From NCBI RefSeq assembly GCF_018449695.1, contig NZ_JAAVUY010000004.1:372001-436000 (forward strand): a stretch of DNA of 64,000 bases. The letters are read 5' to 3'. Positions 48,228 through 57,849 of the stretch are shown piece by piece; the first letter of the stretch is position 1, and each line of letters opens with the position of its first letter. Source of the DNA: Bradyrhizobium sp. dw_411 (GTDB lineage: Bacteria; Pseudomonadota; Alphaproteobacteria; Rhizobiales; Xanthobacteraceae). The translations under genes and the position numbers were made by a program. The notes under the pieces are model-generated. The model made no database searches and was not told where the DNA came from. It worked only from the letters and a program-made list of their open reading frames with translations.

Positions 48228-48281
48228 ACAAGAACTTGCCCTCACGAACATGCCTGAGGACTAACTCAAGAGGATTTGCCG

Positions 48282-49058
48282 ATGCCTCCGTTCCGCCTGC
48301 TCGCTTCCGCTCTGCCCGCATTGTTCGCGCTCGCTCTGTGCGTCACACCTCCGGCGGCATCGGCGGAAACCTTCTCCGACGGCCAGCGCGGCGAGATCGA
48401 GAGCATCATCAAGAATTATCTGGTCAGCCATCCCGAGGTGCTGGAAGAGGCGATGGCCGAACTCAACAAGCGCCAGGCCGCCGCGGAAACCGAGAAGCAC
48501 GAAGCCAGCGTCGCCACGAACGCGGATACGATCTTCAATTCGCCGCGCGGTGTCACGCTCGGCAACAAGGACGGCGACGTCACCTTCGTCGAGTTCTTCG
48601 ATTACAATTGCGGCTACTGCAAGCGCGCGATGGCCGACATGCTCGATCTGATGAAAACGGACCCGAAGCTGAAAGTGGTGCTGAAGGAATTCCCGGTGCT
48701 GAGCGAAGGTTCGATCGAAGCCGCCAAGGTTGCGGTTGCCGTGCGCATGCAGGATCCCGGCGGCAAGAAGTATCTTGATTTCCACCAGAAGCTGCTCGGC
48801 GGCCGTGGCCCTGCGGACAAGGCGCGTGCGATGGCGGCGGCCAAAGACGCCGGCCTCGATACCGCGAAGATCGAAAAGGATCTGGCAGGTCCGGAAGTGC
48901 GCGCCACCATCGAAGAAAACTTCAAGCTCGCCGAAGCCATGGGCATGAACGGCACGCCGAGCTATGTGATCGGCAAGCAGGTCGTGATCGGCGCGATCGG
49001 TCTTGACGGCCTCAAGGAGAAGATCAGCGCCGCCCGCTGCGGCAAGGCGACGTGCTGA
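48282..49058 (+). CDS. Periplasmic DsbA-family thiol oxidoreductase (ScsC/BdbD-like)
   Basis: The 258-residue exported protein has a signal peptide ending PAASA. A helical N-terminal part (residues 32-75) resembles the stalk of ScsC/Com1-type proteins. The thioredoxin-fold domain has FFDYNCGYCKR (Cys110, Cys113) and the cis-Pro loop GTPSYVIG near residue 227. It also ends in RCGKATC, giving two extra cysteines outside the active site. It forms or shuffles disulfides in the periplasm; a helical stalk suggests a multimer with isomerase ability. AAGAGGA seven bases upstream sets the ATG at 48282. A strong terminator follows. Confidence 0.9.
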   Translation: MPPFRLLASALPALFALALCVTPPAASAETFSDGQRGEIESIIKNYLVSHPEVLEEAMAELNKRQAAAETEKHEASVATNADTIFNSPRGVTLGNKDGDVTFVEFFDYNCGYCKRAMADMLDLMKTDPKLKVVLKEFPVLSEGSIEAAKVAVAVRMQDPGGKKYLDFHQKLLGGRGPADKARAMAAAKDAGLDTAKIEKDLAGPEVRATIEENFKLAEAMGMNGTPSYVIGKQVVIGAIGLDGLKEKISAARCGKATC

Positions 49059-49117
49059 GTTTCACCTTCTGGGATAAAAGATAGAAGATTCGAAACGATT
49101 GAAGATTTCGATTCGAC

Positions 49118-49153
49118 GGAAAAAGGGCCGGCTGCTTTGCCGGCCCTTTTGTT
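49118..49153 (+). terminator. Rho-independent terminator after the DsbA-like gene
   Basis: AAAAGGGCCGG (49121-49131) pairs with CCGGCCCTTTT (49140-49150) around a short loop, and T-rich DNA follows. Confidence 0.9.
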
Positions 49154-49226
49154 TTGGCGAATAGCATCACGCGTGGTGGTTCATCGCGCATTCATAAAAC
49201 AAACCCGATGGAACCGCCGAAGCCCG

Positions 49227-49251
49227 GGAACATCGCGCATCTCCTGTCGTT
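49227..49251 (+). promoter_or_regulatory. EcfG-type general stress promoter before the DUF1236 gene
   Basis: GGAAC (49227-49231) and CGTT (49248-49251) are separated by exactly 16 bp, which fits the GGAAC-N16/17-CGTT consensus of the alphaproteobacterial general-stress sigma factor EcfG. The start codon is 41 bp after the -10, a normal leader length. Confidence 0.6.
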
Positions 49252-49291
49252 GGTCGGGCGGGCAAACGCAAACTCGTGAGGAGATATTTTG

Positions 49292-49996
49292 ATGTTGAAT
49301 CGTTTGATGATCACGGCGGCCACCGCAGCGCTGATCGCTGGAACCGGTTTCGCCAACGCACAGGGAATGAATCGCGAAGCACCGTCGGCCGGCGCAGGCA
49401 TGCAGCAGAGCGCGCCTTCACCGGATCGCGGCTCGCCGGCCGCAACCCCGATGAATCGCGACAGCGCGCAGGATCAGGGCATGAAGTCGACCCAGTCCGA
49501 CGAAAAGATGCAGCCCAAAGGCGGCAAGAACCAGCAGACACAGGGCGACATGAAGGCCGGGCCCAAAGGCGACAACAAGGGCGAGAAGTCCGCGCAGGAC
49601 ACCAATACGAACAACAACATGAAGGGCGACAAGCCGAACGCCATGAGTTCGCAAAAGGCCGAAGACCGCAACGGCAGCATGAAGGCGGATTCGAAGGGCG
49701 CGGACAGCAAGTCGCAGACCGTTGGCCAGGCCGGCGCCGGCGCCAAGCTCTCCGGCGAGCAGCGCACCAAGATCACCACCGTGATCCGGAACCAGCATGT
49801 GGCTCCGGTGACCAATGTGAACTTCTCGATCTCGGTCGGCACCCGCGTTCCCCGCGATGTCGCCTTCCACCCGCTTCCGGCGGAGATCGTGACGATTTAT
49901 CCGGATTGGCGCGGATATCAATTCATCCTCGTCAACGACCAGATCGTGGTGGTCGATCCGCAGTCGTTCGAGATCATCGCGGTCATCGACGCCTGA
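49292..49996 (+). CDS. Exported DUF1236 protein with hydrophilic Gln/Lys/Asp-rich region
   Basis: The 234-residue product has a signal peptide ending GFANA. Residues 25-145 are hydrophilic and disordered-looking, rich in Gln, Lys, Asp, Asn, Ser and Met, rather like desiccation-related proteins. The DUF1236 domain follows at about residues 170-234 (NVNFSISVGTRVPRD, EIVTIYPDWRGYQFI, VVDPQSFEIIAVID). DUF1236 is widespread in Rhizobiales with no known function. The ATG at 49292 follows GAGGAG. The upstream EcfG-type promoter suggests a stress-induced envelope protein. Confidence 0.87.
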   Translation: MLNRLMITAATAALIAGTGFANAQGMNREAPSAGAGMQQSAPSPDRGSPAATPMNRDSAQDQGMKSTQSDEKMQPKGGKNQQTQGDMKAGPKGDNKGEKSAQDTNTNNNMKGDKPNAMSSQKAEDRNGSMKADSKGADSKSQTVGQAGAGAKLSGEQRTKITTVIRNQHVAPVTNVNFSISVGTRVPRDVAFHPLPAEIVTIYPDWRGYQFILVNDQIVVVDPQSFEIIAVIDA

Positions 49997-50016
49997 TAGC
50001 CGTTAAGCACGATCTG

Positions 50017-50045
50017 CGGGCGGGCCGACGGGCCCGCCCCTTTTC
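50017..50045 (+). terminator. Rho-independent terminator after the DUF1236 gene
   Basis: GCGGGCGGGCC and GGGCCCGCCC form a hairpin around a short GAC-containing loop, followed by TTTT. It lies 21 bp after the stop codon. Confidence 0.85.
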
Positions 50046-50250
50046 ACTCGCCAGGTCAGTTCCCCGTTCGCCGCACGCCGCGGTTAGCTGCATCCTTTAA
50101 CCTTGGTTAACGAGTAGTTTCCGTAGGTTCCATGCGGGTTTTTATCAAGCGGATGAGGCATTTGAGAGTTATCCCCAAGGGCCTAAAGGCTTCCCCTAAG
50201 GCTGGTTGTTACCTATAACCCCGCCACCTACACCCATTGCCGGGATTTGG

Positions 50251-50748
50251 ATGGCCAACACGCCTGCCGACAAGACAGCCGCCGGAACGATTTACGTTCT
50301 CAACGGACCCAACCTTAATCTGTTGGGAACCCGCGAGCCGGAAACCTATGGTCACGCCACGCTCGCTGACGTCGAGAAACTGTGCGCCGAGACGGCGGCG
50401 CAATTCGGCTTCAAGGCCGATTGCCGGCAGTCCAACCGCGAAGGCGAGTTGATCGACATCATCCATGAGGCGCATGCCAAAAAAGCCGTCGGGATCATCA
50501 TCAATGCCGGGGGCTATTCGCACACCTCGATCGCCCTGCATGACGCCTTGGTGGCGGTGAAAATTCCGACAGTCGAAGTACACGTCAGCAACATCCACGC
50601 GCGCGAGAGTTTCCGCCATCACTCCTTCACCGCCCAGGCCGCCTTCGCCACGCTGGCCGGTTTCGGCATCGACGGTTACAGGCTCGCGATTACGGGTCTT
50701 GCCGCCAAGATTCTTGCCAACAAGCTTGGCGTCAAGGCAAAAGCCTGA
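50251..50748 (+). CDS. aroQ: 3-dehydroquinate dehydratase, type II
   Basis: The 165-residue enzyme converts 3-dehydroquinate to 3-dehydroshikimate in the shikimate pathway. Motifs are [18 protein letters not shown] with the active-site loop, [26 protein letters not shown], and [18 protein letters not shown] containing the catalytic His. GGGA precedes the ATG at 50251; the 15 or so residues before IYVLNGPN are an extension compared with short homologues. It is the first gene of an aroQ-accB-accC run, a common order in alphaproteobacteria. Confidence 0.95.
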   Translation: MANTPADKTAAGTIYVLNGPNLNLLGTREPETYGHATLADVEKLCAETAAQFGFKADCRQSNREGELIDIIHEAHAKKAVGIIINAGGYSHTSIALHDALVAVKIPTVEVHVSNIHARESFRHHSFTAQAAFATLAGFGIDGYRLAITGLAAKILANKLGVKAKA

Positions 50749-50787
50749 CGTATCCGCCCATCACGCAGAAAGTTCCGGATCAAGATC

Positions 50788-51270
50788 ATGGCGCGCCAGC
50801 CTGACGATAAAACAGCCGCAAAATTCACCAGCAGCGACAGTGCGCTTATTCGCGAACTCGCCCTTCTGCTGGATGAGACCAGCCTGACCGAAATCGAGAT
50901 CGAGCGCGCCGGCTTGCGGCTGCGGGTTGCCCGCAATGTCAGCATTGCCGCCTCGATGCCGGCGAATTTCCAGCCCGCCGCCGCCTCCGCGCCGGCCGCC
51001 GCAGCACCCGCCGTTGTGGCCGATGTCGCCAAGCATCCGGGTGCGGTGCCCTCACCGATGGTCGGCACGGCCTATCTGGCCTCCGAGCCCGGCGCCAAGC
51101 CCTTCATCGAAGTCGGCAGCAAGGTGGCGGTCGGACAGACGCTTTTGATCATCGAAGCGATGAAGACGATGAACCAGATCCCCTCCACGCGCGCGGGCAC
51201 CGTGACGCAAATTCTCGTCGAGGACGGCCAGCCGGTCGAATTCGGCGAACCGCTGGTGATTGTTGAGTAG
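50788..51270 (+). CDS. accB: Acetyl-CoA carboxylase biotin carboxyl carrier protein
   Basis: The 160-residue protein has an N-terminal helical part, an Ala/Pro-rich hinge (residues 55-80) and a biotinyl domain. The biotin is attached to Lys126 in [11 protein letters not shown]. It carries CO2 between the biotin carboxylase AccC and the carboxyltransferase AccAD in fatty acid synthesis. It starts 39 bp after aroQ and ends 56 bp before accC. Confidence 0.96.
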   Translation: MARQPDDKTAAKFTSSDSALIRELALLLDETSLTEIEIERAGLRLRVARNVSIAASMPANFQPAAASAPAAAAPAVVADVAKHPGAVPSPMVGTAYLASEPGAKPFIEVGSKVAVGQTLLIIEAMKTMNQIPSTRAGTVTQILVEDGQPVEFGEPLVIVE

Positions 51271-51326
51271 AGGCGAATAGCGAGTGGCGACTAGTTCATT
51301 TTTACCATTCGCCGCTTAGGGACAAC

Positions 51327-52676
51327 ATGTTCGACAAAATCCTCATAGCCAACCGCGGCGAAATCGCACTGCGCATTCTGCGCGCGTGCAAGGAACTTGG
51401 TATCGCCACGGTGGCTGTGCATTCCACCGCCGACGCCGACGCCATGCATGTGCGGCTCGCCGACGAGAGCGTGTGCATCGGGCCGCCGCCGTCCAAGGAC
51501 AGCTATCTCAACGTCCCCGCACTGCTGGCTGCCTGCGAGATCACCGGCGCGGATGCGGTGCATCCCGGTTACGGATTTCTGTCGGAAAACGCCCGCTTTG
51601 CCGAAATCCTCGCCGATCACAATCTGCATTTCATCGGGCCCAAGGCTGAACACATCCGCCTGATGGGCGACAAGATCGAGGCCAAGAAGACCGCTAAGCG
51701 GCTCGGCATTCCCGTGGTGCCCGGCTCCGACGGCGGTGTCGGCCCCGAAGACGATGCGATGGCGATCGCGGAACAGATCGGCTTTCCGGTGCTGGTGAAA
51801 GCCGCTTCGGGAGGCGGCGGCCGCGGCATGAAAGTCGCGCAGACCGCCGGCGATTTGATGCTGGCGCTCTCGACCGCGGCCAATGAAGCCAAATCCGCTT
51901 TCGGCGATGCTTCGGTCTATCTCGAGAAATATCTGCAGAAGCCGCGCCACATCGAAATCCAGGTGCTCGGCGACGGCCGCGGCGGCGCTATCCATCTCGG
52001 CGAGCGCGATTGCTCGCTGCAGCGGCGCCATCAGAAGGTTTGGGAAGAAGGTCCCTCACCCGCTCTCGATGCCGCCGCGCGCGCCAGGATCGGCGCGACG
52101 GTCGCCAAGGCGATGCAGGAGATGAAATATCTCGGCGTCGGCACCGTGGAATTTCTGTACGAAGACGGCGAATTCTATTTCATCGAAATGAATACCCGCA
52201 TTCAGGTCGAACATCCCGTGACCGAGATGATCACCGGTATCGACCTTGTGCTGGAGCAGATCCGCATCGCCGCCGGCGGCGACCTGCCGGTGACGCAGGA
52301 TGAAGTCGTTATCAACGGCCATGCCATCGAATGCCGCGTCAACGCTGAAAACCCCGTGACCTTCCGGCCCTCGCCCGGCAAGATTCTGCAATACCATCCG
52401 CCCGGCGGCCTCGGCGTGCGGATCGATTCCGCCGTCTATCAGGGCTACGTGATCCCGCCCTATTATGACTCGCTGGTCGGCAAGCTGATCGTGCACGGCA
52501 AGACCCGCGGCGAATGCCTGATGCGGCTGCGCCGCGCGCTGGACGAAATGGTGGTCGAAGGCATCGAGACCACACTGCCGCTGTTTCGGGCGCTAGTCCG
52601 GGAACCCGACATCATCGACGGCGACTACCACATCCACTGGCTCGAACAATATCTGGCCGGCAAGCCGGCCGGTTAA
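51327..52676 (+). CDS. accC: Acetyl-CoA carboxylase biotin carboxylase subunit
   Basis: The 449-residue enzyme carboxylates biotin on AccB using ATP and bicarbonate. It opens [16 protein letters not shown], has the ATP-grasp glycine loop GGGGRGMK near residue 165 and the catalytic [14 protein letters not shown] near residue 290, and ends in the C-terminal lid. Length matches the family. It completes the aroQ-accB-accC unit. Confidence 0.97.
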   Translation: MFDKILIANRGEIALRILRACKELGIATVAVHSTADADAMHVRLADESVCIGPPPSKDSYLNVPALLAACEITGADAVHPGYGFLSENARFAEILADHNLHFIGPKAEHIRLMGDKIEAKKTAKRLGIPVVPGSDGGVGPEDDAMAIAEQIGFPVLVKAASGGGGRGMKVAQTAGDLMLALSTAANEAKSAFGDASVYLEKYLQKPRHIEIQVLGDGRGGAIHLGERDCSLQRRHQKVWEEGPSPALDAAARARIGATVAKAMQEMKYLGVGTVEFLYEDGEFYFIEMNTRIQVEHPVTEMITGIDLVLEQIRIAAGGDLPVTQDEVVINGHAIECRVNAENPVTFRPSPGKILQYHPPGGLGVRIDSAVYQGYVIPPYYDSLVGKLIVHGKTRGECLMRLRRALDEMVVEGIETTLPLFRALVREPDIIDGDYHIHWLEQYLAGKPAG

Positions 52677-52716
52677 TGGCCGTCCCAAAAACGACGAAGG
52701 CGCCGGGACATTAATG

Positions 52717-52741
52717 GGAACCAATCGCCCGGACAGGCGTT
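52717..52741 (+). promoter_or_regulatory. EcfG-type general stress promoter before the two-component trio
   Basis: GGAAC (52717-52721) and CGTT (52738-52741) are 16 bp apart, a perfect match to the EcfG consensus. The histidine kinase start at 52809 is 68 bp after the -10. The site lies in the short gap between accC and the kinase gene. Confidence 0.6.
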
Positions 52742-52808
52742 TACGGCATCAGAAACCTCTCCCTCCCGGGAGACTGCTGGAATTTCGCTATCTCATGACG
52801 AGCGTGTT

Positions 52809-54320
52809 GTGACGCCTGAAGCCATGCGCAGGCGCGCGATTGGGCAAGTCCTGCTGCTCGCAGCGGGCCTTGTCGTGCTGACCGTCATCAGCGCCGGGTC
52901 CGTCTACCTCGTCAATCAATCGCGCGAGGATGCCAGATGGGTGCTCCACACCGTCGAAGTCGAAAACCAGATATCGCTGACGCAGTTGCAGTTGCGCCGG
53001 GCCGAAAGTGCACAAAGCAGCTATATCTCGACATTGCTGCCGGATTTTCTGACCGATTTTGAGAACGCAGCGTCCCAGCTGACACCCGACCTGATGCAAT
53101 TGCGCCGGTTGACGAGCGATAACCCTGTACAAGGTCGCGTCATCGACGAGATAATTCAGCTCAGCACTCAGCGTATCGAGGAATTCCGCAAAACCATCGC
53201 GCTTGCGCGGGAAGAGCATGCGGATGACGCCGCCCGGATTGTCCGCGAAGGCACCGGCCGCGAGGCGATGAGCCACATCGACGATCTGGCCAACCAGATG
53301 CGCGCCGAAGAAGATCGCTTGTTCGCCCTGCGAACGGCGAGCGCCGACCGCAGCCAATCGCTGGCGGCTTCGATGACAGGCGTGGGTTCAGGTCTGGTGG
53401 TGCTGTTGGCGGGCATTTCCATTTTTCTGGTGCGGCGATCCACCCGCGCGCGCGACGCCGCCGAAGAGCAGTTGCGCGACAACAATCTCAATCTGGAGGC
53501 CACGGTTGACGCGCGCACCGCCGACCTTCGCGAGGCCAACGACGAGATCCAGCGTTTCGCCTATATCGTCAGCCACGATCTGCGCTCGCCACTGGTGAAC
53601 ATCATGGGTTTCACCAGCGAACTCGAAGAATTGCGCGGCGACATTTTCAAGCGGATCGCCACCCTCGGCCGCGCGACCGCAGGAGCCGGCGGCGAGATCG
53701 AGCCAGCCCTCGAAGGCGAAGACAAGCAGCTATCGGAGGATTTTACCGAAGCGCTGGGCTTCATCAAATCGTCGATCGCCAAGATGGATCGGCTGATCAC
53801 AGCCATCCTCAATCTCACCCGGGAGGGGCGGCGCGAATTCGAACCGGTGCGGATCGAAACCCGCGAACTGATCGAAAGCATCGTCTCGACCATGGCGCAC
53901 CAGGCCTCAGAGGCCCAGGCCGAAATTCGCATCGCGCCGTTGCCGGATCTCATCAGCGACCGCCTCGCGCTGGAGCAGATTTTCTCCAATTTGATCGACA
54001 ATGCACTTAAATATCTCAAGCCCGGGGTTCCCGGCGATATCTCCATCCGAGGCCGGACCAAGCTGGGCTTTGCGATCTTCGAAATCGCCGACAATGGCCG
54101 CGGTATTGATCCCAAGGACCATCAGCGCATTTTCGACCTGTTCCGCCGCGCCGGCGAACAGGACAGACCTGGACAGGGCATCGGGCTGGCGCACGTTCGT
54201 GCATTAGTGAGACGACTTGGTGGAACCATGTCGGTATCGTCGGAACTTCACAGTGGCAGCACCTTCACAATAACACTACCTTTGGCTTGGACAGCCAGTA
54301 ACCGGAACCGAGATACATGA
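52809..54320 (+). CDS. CHASE3-type sensor histidine kinase
   Basis: The 503-residue membrane kinase has two helices (residues 12-33 and 190-208) around a helical periplasmic sensor of CHASE3 type. After a short linker comes a HisKA domain with phospho-accepting His256 in YIVSHDLRSPLVN. About 45 residues with acidic character are inserted between the two HisKA helices. The HATPase domain has NLIDNALKYLKPG, DNGRGI and QGIGLAHVRA. The phytochrome-like kinase core usually pairs with single-domain regulators, as here. The start is GTG 52809 or ATG 52824. Its stop overlaps the next ATG by four bases. Confidence 0.9.
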   Translation: MTPEAMRRRAIGQVLLLAAGLVVLTVISAGSVYLVNQSREDARWVLHTVEVENQISLTQLQLRRAESAQSSYISTLLPDFLTDFENAASQLTPDLMQLRRLTSDNPVQGRVIDEIIQLSTQRIEEFRKTIALAREEHADDAARIVREGTGREAMSHIDDLANQMRAEEDRLFALRTASADRSQSLAASMTGVGSGLVVLLAGISIFLVRRSTRARDAAEEQLRDNNLNLEATVDARTADLREANDEIQRFAYIVSHDLRSPLVNIMGFTSELEELRGDIFKRIATLGRATAGAGGEIEPALEGEDKQLSEDFTEALGFIKSSIAKMDRLITAILNLTREGRREFEPVRIETRELIESIVSTMAHQASEAQAEIRIAPLPDLISDRLALEQIFSNLIDNALKYLKPGVPGDISIRGRTKLGFAIFEIADNGRGIDPKDHQRIFDLFRRAGEQDRPGQGIGLAHVRALVRRLGGTMSVSSELHSGSTFTITLPLAWTASNRNRDT

Positions 54321-54757
54321 GCAAACCCGTCACCATTATCATGATCGAAGACGACGAGGGACACGCCCGTCTCATCGAGCGCAACATTCGCCGTTCCGGC
54401 ATCAACAACGACATCATGCCGTTCACCAACGGTACAGCCGCGGTCAACTACCTTTTCGGCAGCGATGGCACCGGGGGCGAGCACAAGGGCACGGCGCTAT
54501 TAATCCTGCTGGATTTGAATCTACCCGACATGACCGGCACCGACATCCTGCGGCGGGTCAAGGAAAACAAATATCTCAAATGCGCGCCGGTTGTGGTGCT
54601 CACCACGACCGACGATTCCCAGGAAATCAAACGCTGCTACGAGCTCGGCTGCAACGTCTACATCACCAAGCCGGTAAACTACGAAAGCTTCGCCAACGCT
54701 ATTCGTCAACTCGGGCTTTTCTTCTCCGTCATTCAGGTTCCGCGATCCGCCACATGA
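54317..54757 (+). CDS. Single-domain response regulator (Rcp1-like)
   Basis: The 146-residue protein is one receiver domain without output. Acidic residues are in IEDDEGHARLIER, the phospho-accepting Asp66 in LLDLNLPDMTG, the Thr in LTTTDD and the Lys in YITKPVNY. This subfamily often partners phytochrome-type kinases. It probably relays phosphate from the upstream kinase to another protein or sequesters it. ATGA overlaps link it to the genes on both sides. Confidence 0.93.
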   Translation: MSKPVTIIMIEDDEGHARLIERNIRRSGINNDIMPFTNGTAAVNYLFGSDGTGGEHKGTALLILLDLNLPDMTGTDILRRVKENKYLKCAPVVVLTTTDDSQEIKRCYELGCNVYITKPVNYESFANAIRQLGLFFSVIQVPRSAT

Positions 54758-55848
54758 ACGCTGCGACGCCGACGCTGCTTTATATCGATGACGACCAGGC
54801 GCTTGCCCGGCTGGTTGACCGCGGCCTGACGCGGCTCGGCTTCACGGTCGTGCATGCCGCAAGCGGCAAGCATGGACTGGAGCGGCTGCAGCAAGGCGGT
54901 ATCGACGTCGTCGCGCTCGATCAGTACATGCCCGGTCTCGATGGCCTCGAAACCCTTGAGCGTATCCTGGCGATTCCGAATGCGCCCCCGGTGGTGTTCG
55001 TCACCGCCTCGCAGGACTCCAACGTTGCCGTCACGGCCTTGAAGGCTGGCGCCGCCGATTATCTGACAAAGGACATCCAGGGCGACTTCATCCCCCTGCT
55101 GCAGGTCGCCATCAATGGGGCGTTGCGGCAGGCCAGCATCCAGAAGGCCCGCGACGACGCCGAGGCCGAGGTCCATGCCTCGCGCGACCGCTATGCCGCG
55201 CTCGCCGCCGAACGCGAAATGTTGTTGCGCGAAGTCAACCATCGCGTTGGCAACAGTCTTCAGATCATCGCCTCACTGCTGCATTTGCAGGCCAATTCAA
55301 GCACCGACGACGACGTCAAGGCGGCGCTGACCAATGCGATGGGCCGGGTGGCCGCGGTGGCCCAAGTTCATCGCCGGCTTTACACCTCGCACGATCTCAA
55401 AAGCGTATTGCTGAACCAGTATCTCGACGCGTTGCTGGAGGATCTGCGAAGGTCCGCCGAAGGCAACCGGATGTCGCGGCTGACCTTGAAGTCCGAACCG
55501 ATCGAGATCGATCCCGACCGCGCGGTCGCGATCGGCATCATCGTCAACGAGCTGGTGATGAACGCAGTGAAATATGCCTATCCCGACGGTGCAGGTCCGA
55601 TTCACGTCGACCTGCGCGCGCAGGATGAGCATCTGTTGCTGTCGATTGCCGACGACGGCGTCGGCCTCAACGTCAAAACCGACCCGCGTTCCACCGGCAT
55701 GGGACAGCGTATCGTCACGGCGATGGCGTCCAAGCTCGAGGCCAGCGTCGAGCGCGACCCTGGTCATGCCGGCACAAGGATCATACTGCGGTTCCGGCGC
55801 GCCAATGCCCCCGCGACGCCAAAGCCTGCGGCCGCCACCGCCAGCTAG
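54754..55848 (+). CDS. Receiver domain fused to HisKA_2/HWE-class histidine kinase
   Basis: The 364-residue cytosolic protein has a receiver (residues 6-120, Asp56 in ALDQYMPG), a coiled-coil linker (130-157), a HisKA_2 dimerisation helix with His163 in EVNHRVGNSLQ, and an HATPase (NELVMNAVKYAYP, DDGVGL, GMGQRIV). So a phosphorylation input controls a second kinase. HisKA_2/HWE kinases in alphaproteobacteria often act on PhyR, the anti-anti-sigma regulator of EcfG. No DNA-binding domain is present. Its ATG overlaps the previous stop codon (ATGA). Confidence 0.9.
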   Translation: MNAATPTLLYIDDDQALARLVDRGLTRLGFTVVHAASGKHGLERLQQGGIDVVALDQYMPGLDGLETLERILAIPNAPPVVFVTASQDSNVAVTALKAGAADYLTKDIQGDFIPLLQVAINGALRQASIQKARDDAEAEVHASRDRYAALAAEREMLLREVNHRVGNSLQIIASLLHLQANSSTDDDVKAALTNAMGRVAAVAQVHRRLYTSHDLKSVLLNQYLDALLEDLRRSAEGNRMSRLTLKSEPIEIDPDRAVAIGIIVNELVMNAVKYAYPDGAGPIHVDLRAQDEHLLLSIADDGVGLNVKTDPRSTGMGQRIVTAMASKLEASVERDPGHAGTRIILRFRRANAPATPKPAAATAS

Positions 55849-55881
55849 CCGCAGCCGCCTTCCGCCTGCTATCCTGCGCTC

Positions 55882-56559
55882 ATGACCTCGCGCGAATCCG
55901 CCTCGTCCGATATCACGCCTGAAGTGCTGCTGCGCGCCTATGCCTGCGGCATCTTCCCGATGGCCGAGAGCGCCGACGATCCTACCTTGTTCTGGGTCGA
56001 GCCGGAAATGCGCGGCGTGATTCCGCTCGACGGCTTTCGCGTCGCCTCGCGTCTGGCGCGCACGGTGCGTTCCGACGCCTTCACCGTGACCGTCAATACC
56101 GCCTTCAAGGCTGTGATTGCCGGCTGTGCCGCGCCACAGCCGGGCCGCGACGACACCTGGATCAACAAGCGCATCCGCGATCTCTATATCGGACTGCACG
56201 AACTCGGGCATTGCCACAGCGTCGAGGTCTGGGAAAATGATGACCTGGTCGGCGGGCTCTATGGCGTCAGCCTCGGCCGAGCTTTCTTCGGCGAGAGCAT
56301 GTTTCACCGCGCCCGTGACGCCTCGAAAGTCGCGCTGGTGCATCTGGTGGCGCGGATGATCGCAGGCGGCTTCGCACTGCTCGACACGCAATATGTGACC
56401 GAACATCTGCGCAGCTTCGGCGCGGTCGAGATTCCGCGGCGGCGCTATACTGCCCTGCTCGAAAAGGCGATCCGGGGCGAGGCTGATTTTCTGAAATTGC
56501 CGGTTGATCACCCCATCAGCGGCGAGCGCGCGCTGGCGATCATCGCAGATCGGGAATAG
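55882..56559 (+). CDS. aat: Leucyl/phenylalanyl-tRNA--protein transferase
   Basis: The 225-residue enzyme adds Leu or Phe from tRNA to proteins with N-terminal Arg or Lys, marking them for ClpAP. Motifs are [70 protein letters not shown] and the final DTQYVTEHL. It is preceded by the two-component trio and faces a DUF2155 gene. Length is normal. Confidence 0.95.
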   Translation: MTSRESASSDITPEVLLRAYACGIFPMAESADDPTLFWVEPEMRGVIPLDGFRVASRLARTVRSDAFTVTVNTAFKAVIAGCAAPQPGRDDTWINKRIRDLYIGLHELGHCHSVEVWENDDLVGGLYGVSLGRAFFGESMFHRARDASKVALVHLVARMIAGGFALLDTQYVTEHLRSFGAVEIPRRRYTALLEKAIRGEADFLKLPVDHPISGERALAIIADRE

Positions 56560-56610
56560 TCGCGAACGCCGCGGCGCACGGTGCCGCGTCCTGTCATCAG
56601 CCCAGAAGTA

Positions 56611-57618
56611 TTACTGCCTGAAAATTCCGAACAGGCCGCCGGGTTGCTGCGGCGGGGGTTGCGGCTGAGGCGGCGGCAGCGGTTGGGGCTGCTGCTGGAA
56701 TTGCGGCGGCGGTGGCGGACGCTGCGCCTGCTGCTTCGGCGGGGCCGGCGGACGTTTCGGGGCCACCGGAGCCGGCGCGGGTTTCGGCGGATCGGGCTGC
56801 ACGCTGACAACGGTGGCGTCAGGCGCTTTACAGTCGGTCAGCCAGATATCGTAAATCGGATGCTCGACACCGTGCAGGCCGGGACTGGCCGCATACATCC
56901 AGCCCGAAAAAATCCGCTTCACCTCGCCCTGCAGCGTGATCTCGTCGACCTCGACAAACGCGTCGGTGTTGGCGGCCTCCGTCGCCGGGCGCGTATAGCA
57001 GGCGTCGGTTTTCACACGCAGCGCGCCGAACTGAACGGTCTCGCCGACATCCTCGTCGAAATTGATGATGCGCCCGGTGATCTTGTCCAACCCCGAAAAG
57101 CTCGCCTTCTTGTTGACGATCTTCTGCGCTGGCGGCTCGGAAACCACCTCGTCGCCGGGCTGCAGCGTCGCCGGCGTCTGCGGCACGTTTTTAGGCTGCT
57201 GACGCTGTCCCGGCGCGCCAGGCGGCGGATTGGCGACTGGTGGCGCGACCGCGACGCCCTGATTGGGCTGCGGAGGGGCTATCGCTACGCCGGGCGGCGT
57301 GTTCTGCGGGACGACGGTGGTACCCGGCGGCGGCGCCAGCGGCTGCGACTGCACGCTTCCCGGCGCCGGTACACCCTGCCCCGGCGGCAACGGACGGTTG
57401 GGGGTCGGCAGCAGGCGGCCTTGCGGCAGTTCCGGCACTTCCTCTTCGTCGTCGAGCTGCTGTTGCTGCTGCTGATTGCCGCGCGGAATGCTGCCGGGCG
57501 GGCGCGGCGCCGGATCGGAAAAAATATTGCCGATCTGCGCATGCGCCGGGGGCGCAAACGAGATGGTCGCGGCGGCCACCAGGGCCGCAAATCCGATCAA
57601 GGCAATGGTTCGAAACAT
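56611..57618 (-). CDS. Exported DUF2155 protein with Pro/Gln-rich regions
   Basis: The 335-residue product has a signal peptide ending PPAHA. Residues 25-150 and 265-335 are rich in Pro, Gln and Ala with long runs, while residues 170-270 form the DUF2155 domain (KASFSGLDKITGRIINFDED, VQFGALRVKTDACYTRP, FSGWMYAASPGLHGVEHPIYDIWLTDC). DUF2155 is found throughout alphaproteobacteria next to aat and NDUFA12, with unknown function. It ends 51 bp after the convergent aat stop codon. Confidence 0.87.
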   Translation of the reverse strand: MFRTIALIGFAALVAAATISFAPPAHAQIGNIFSDPAPRPPGSIPRGNQQQQQQLDDEEEVPELPQGRLLPTPNRPLPPGQGVPAPGSVQSQPLAPPPGTTVVPQNTPPGVAIAPPQPNQGVAVAPPVANPPPGAPGQRQQPKNVPQTPATLQPGDEVVSEPPAQKIVNKKASFSGLDKITGRIINFDEDVGETVQFGALRVKTDACYTRPATEAANTDAFVEVDEITLQGEVKRIFSGWMYAASPGLHGVEHPIYDIWLTDCKAPDATVVSVQPDPPKPAPAPVAPKRPPAPPKQQAQRPPPPPQFQQQPQPLPPPQPQPPPQQPGGLFGIFRQ

Positions 57619-57849
57619 CTCGCGGCTTTAAAAAAGCGAATCGGGCTCACGACATTGTACAGGCTATCGCCGCTCGCAGGGCTTCCGGTTAACATGCCGA
57701 ATACGGCGGGGAAAGGGCGGGTGCCCATCCGCTTCGTCACTGGTCAGCCCGCGTCACAAATGAAATAATCTCGCCATAAAGGCCCGTGCGCGACGCGCCG
57801 GAACCCAAAAATCCGGAATAACCGGACTACCCCTGAGGAAACGCTGGGC

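Noticed and set aside
50097..50111. TTAACCTTGGTTAAC as a second CtrA site
   Set aside because: The spacing between the TTAA boxes is six rather than seven bases; it is a neat inverted repeat but does not fit the CtrA consensus.
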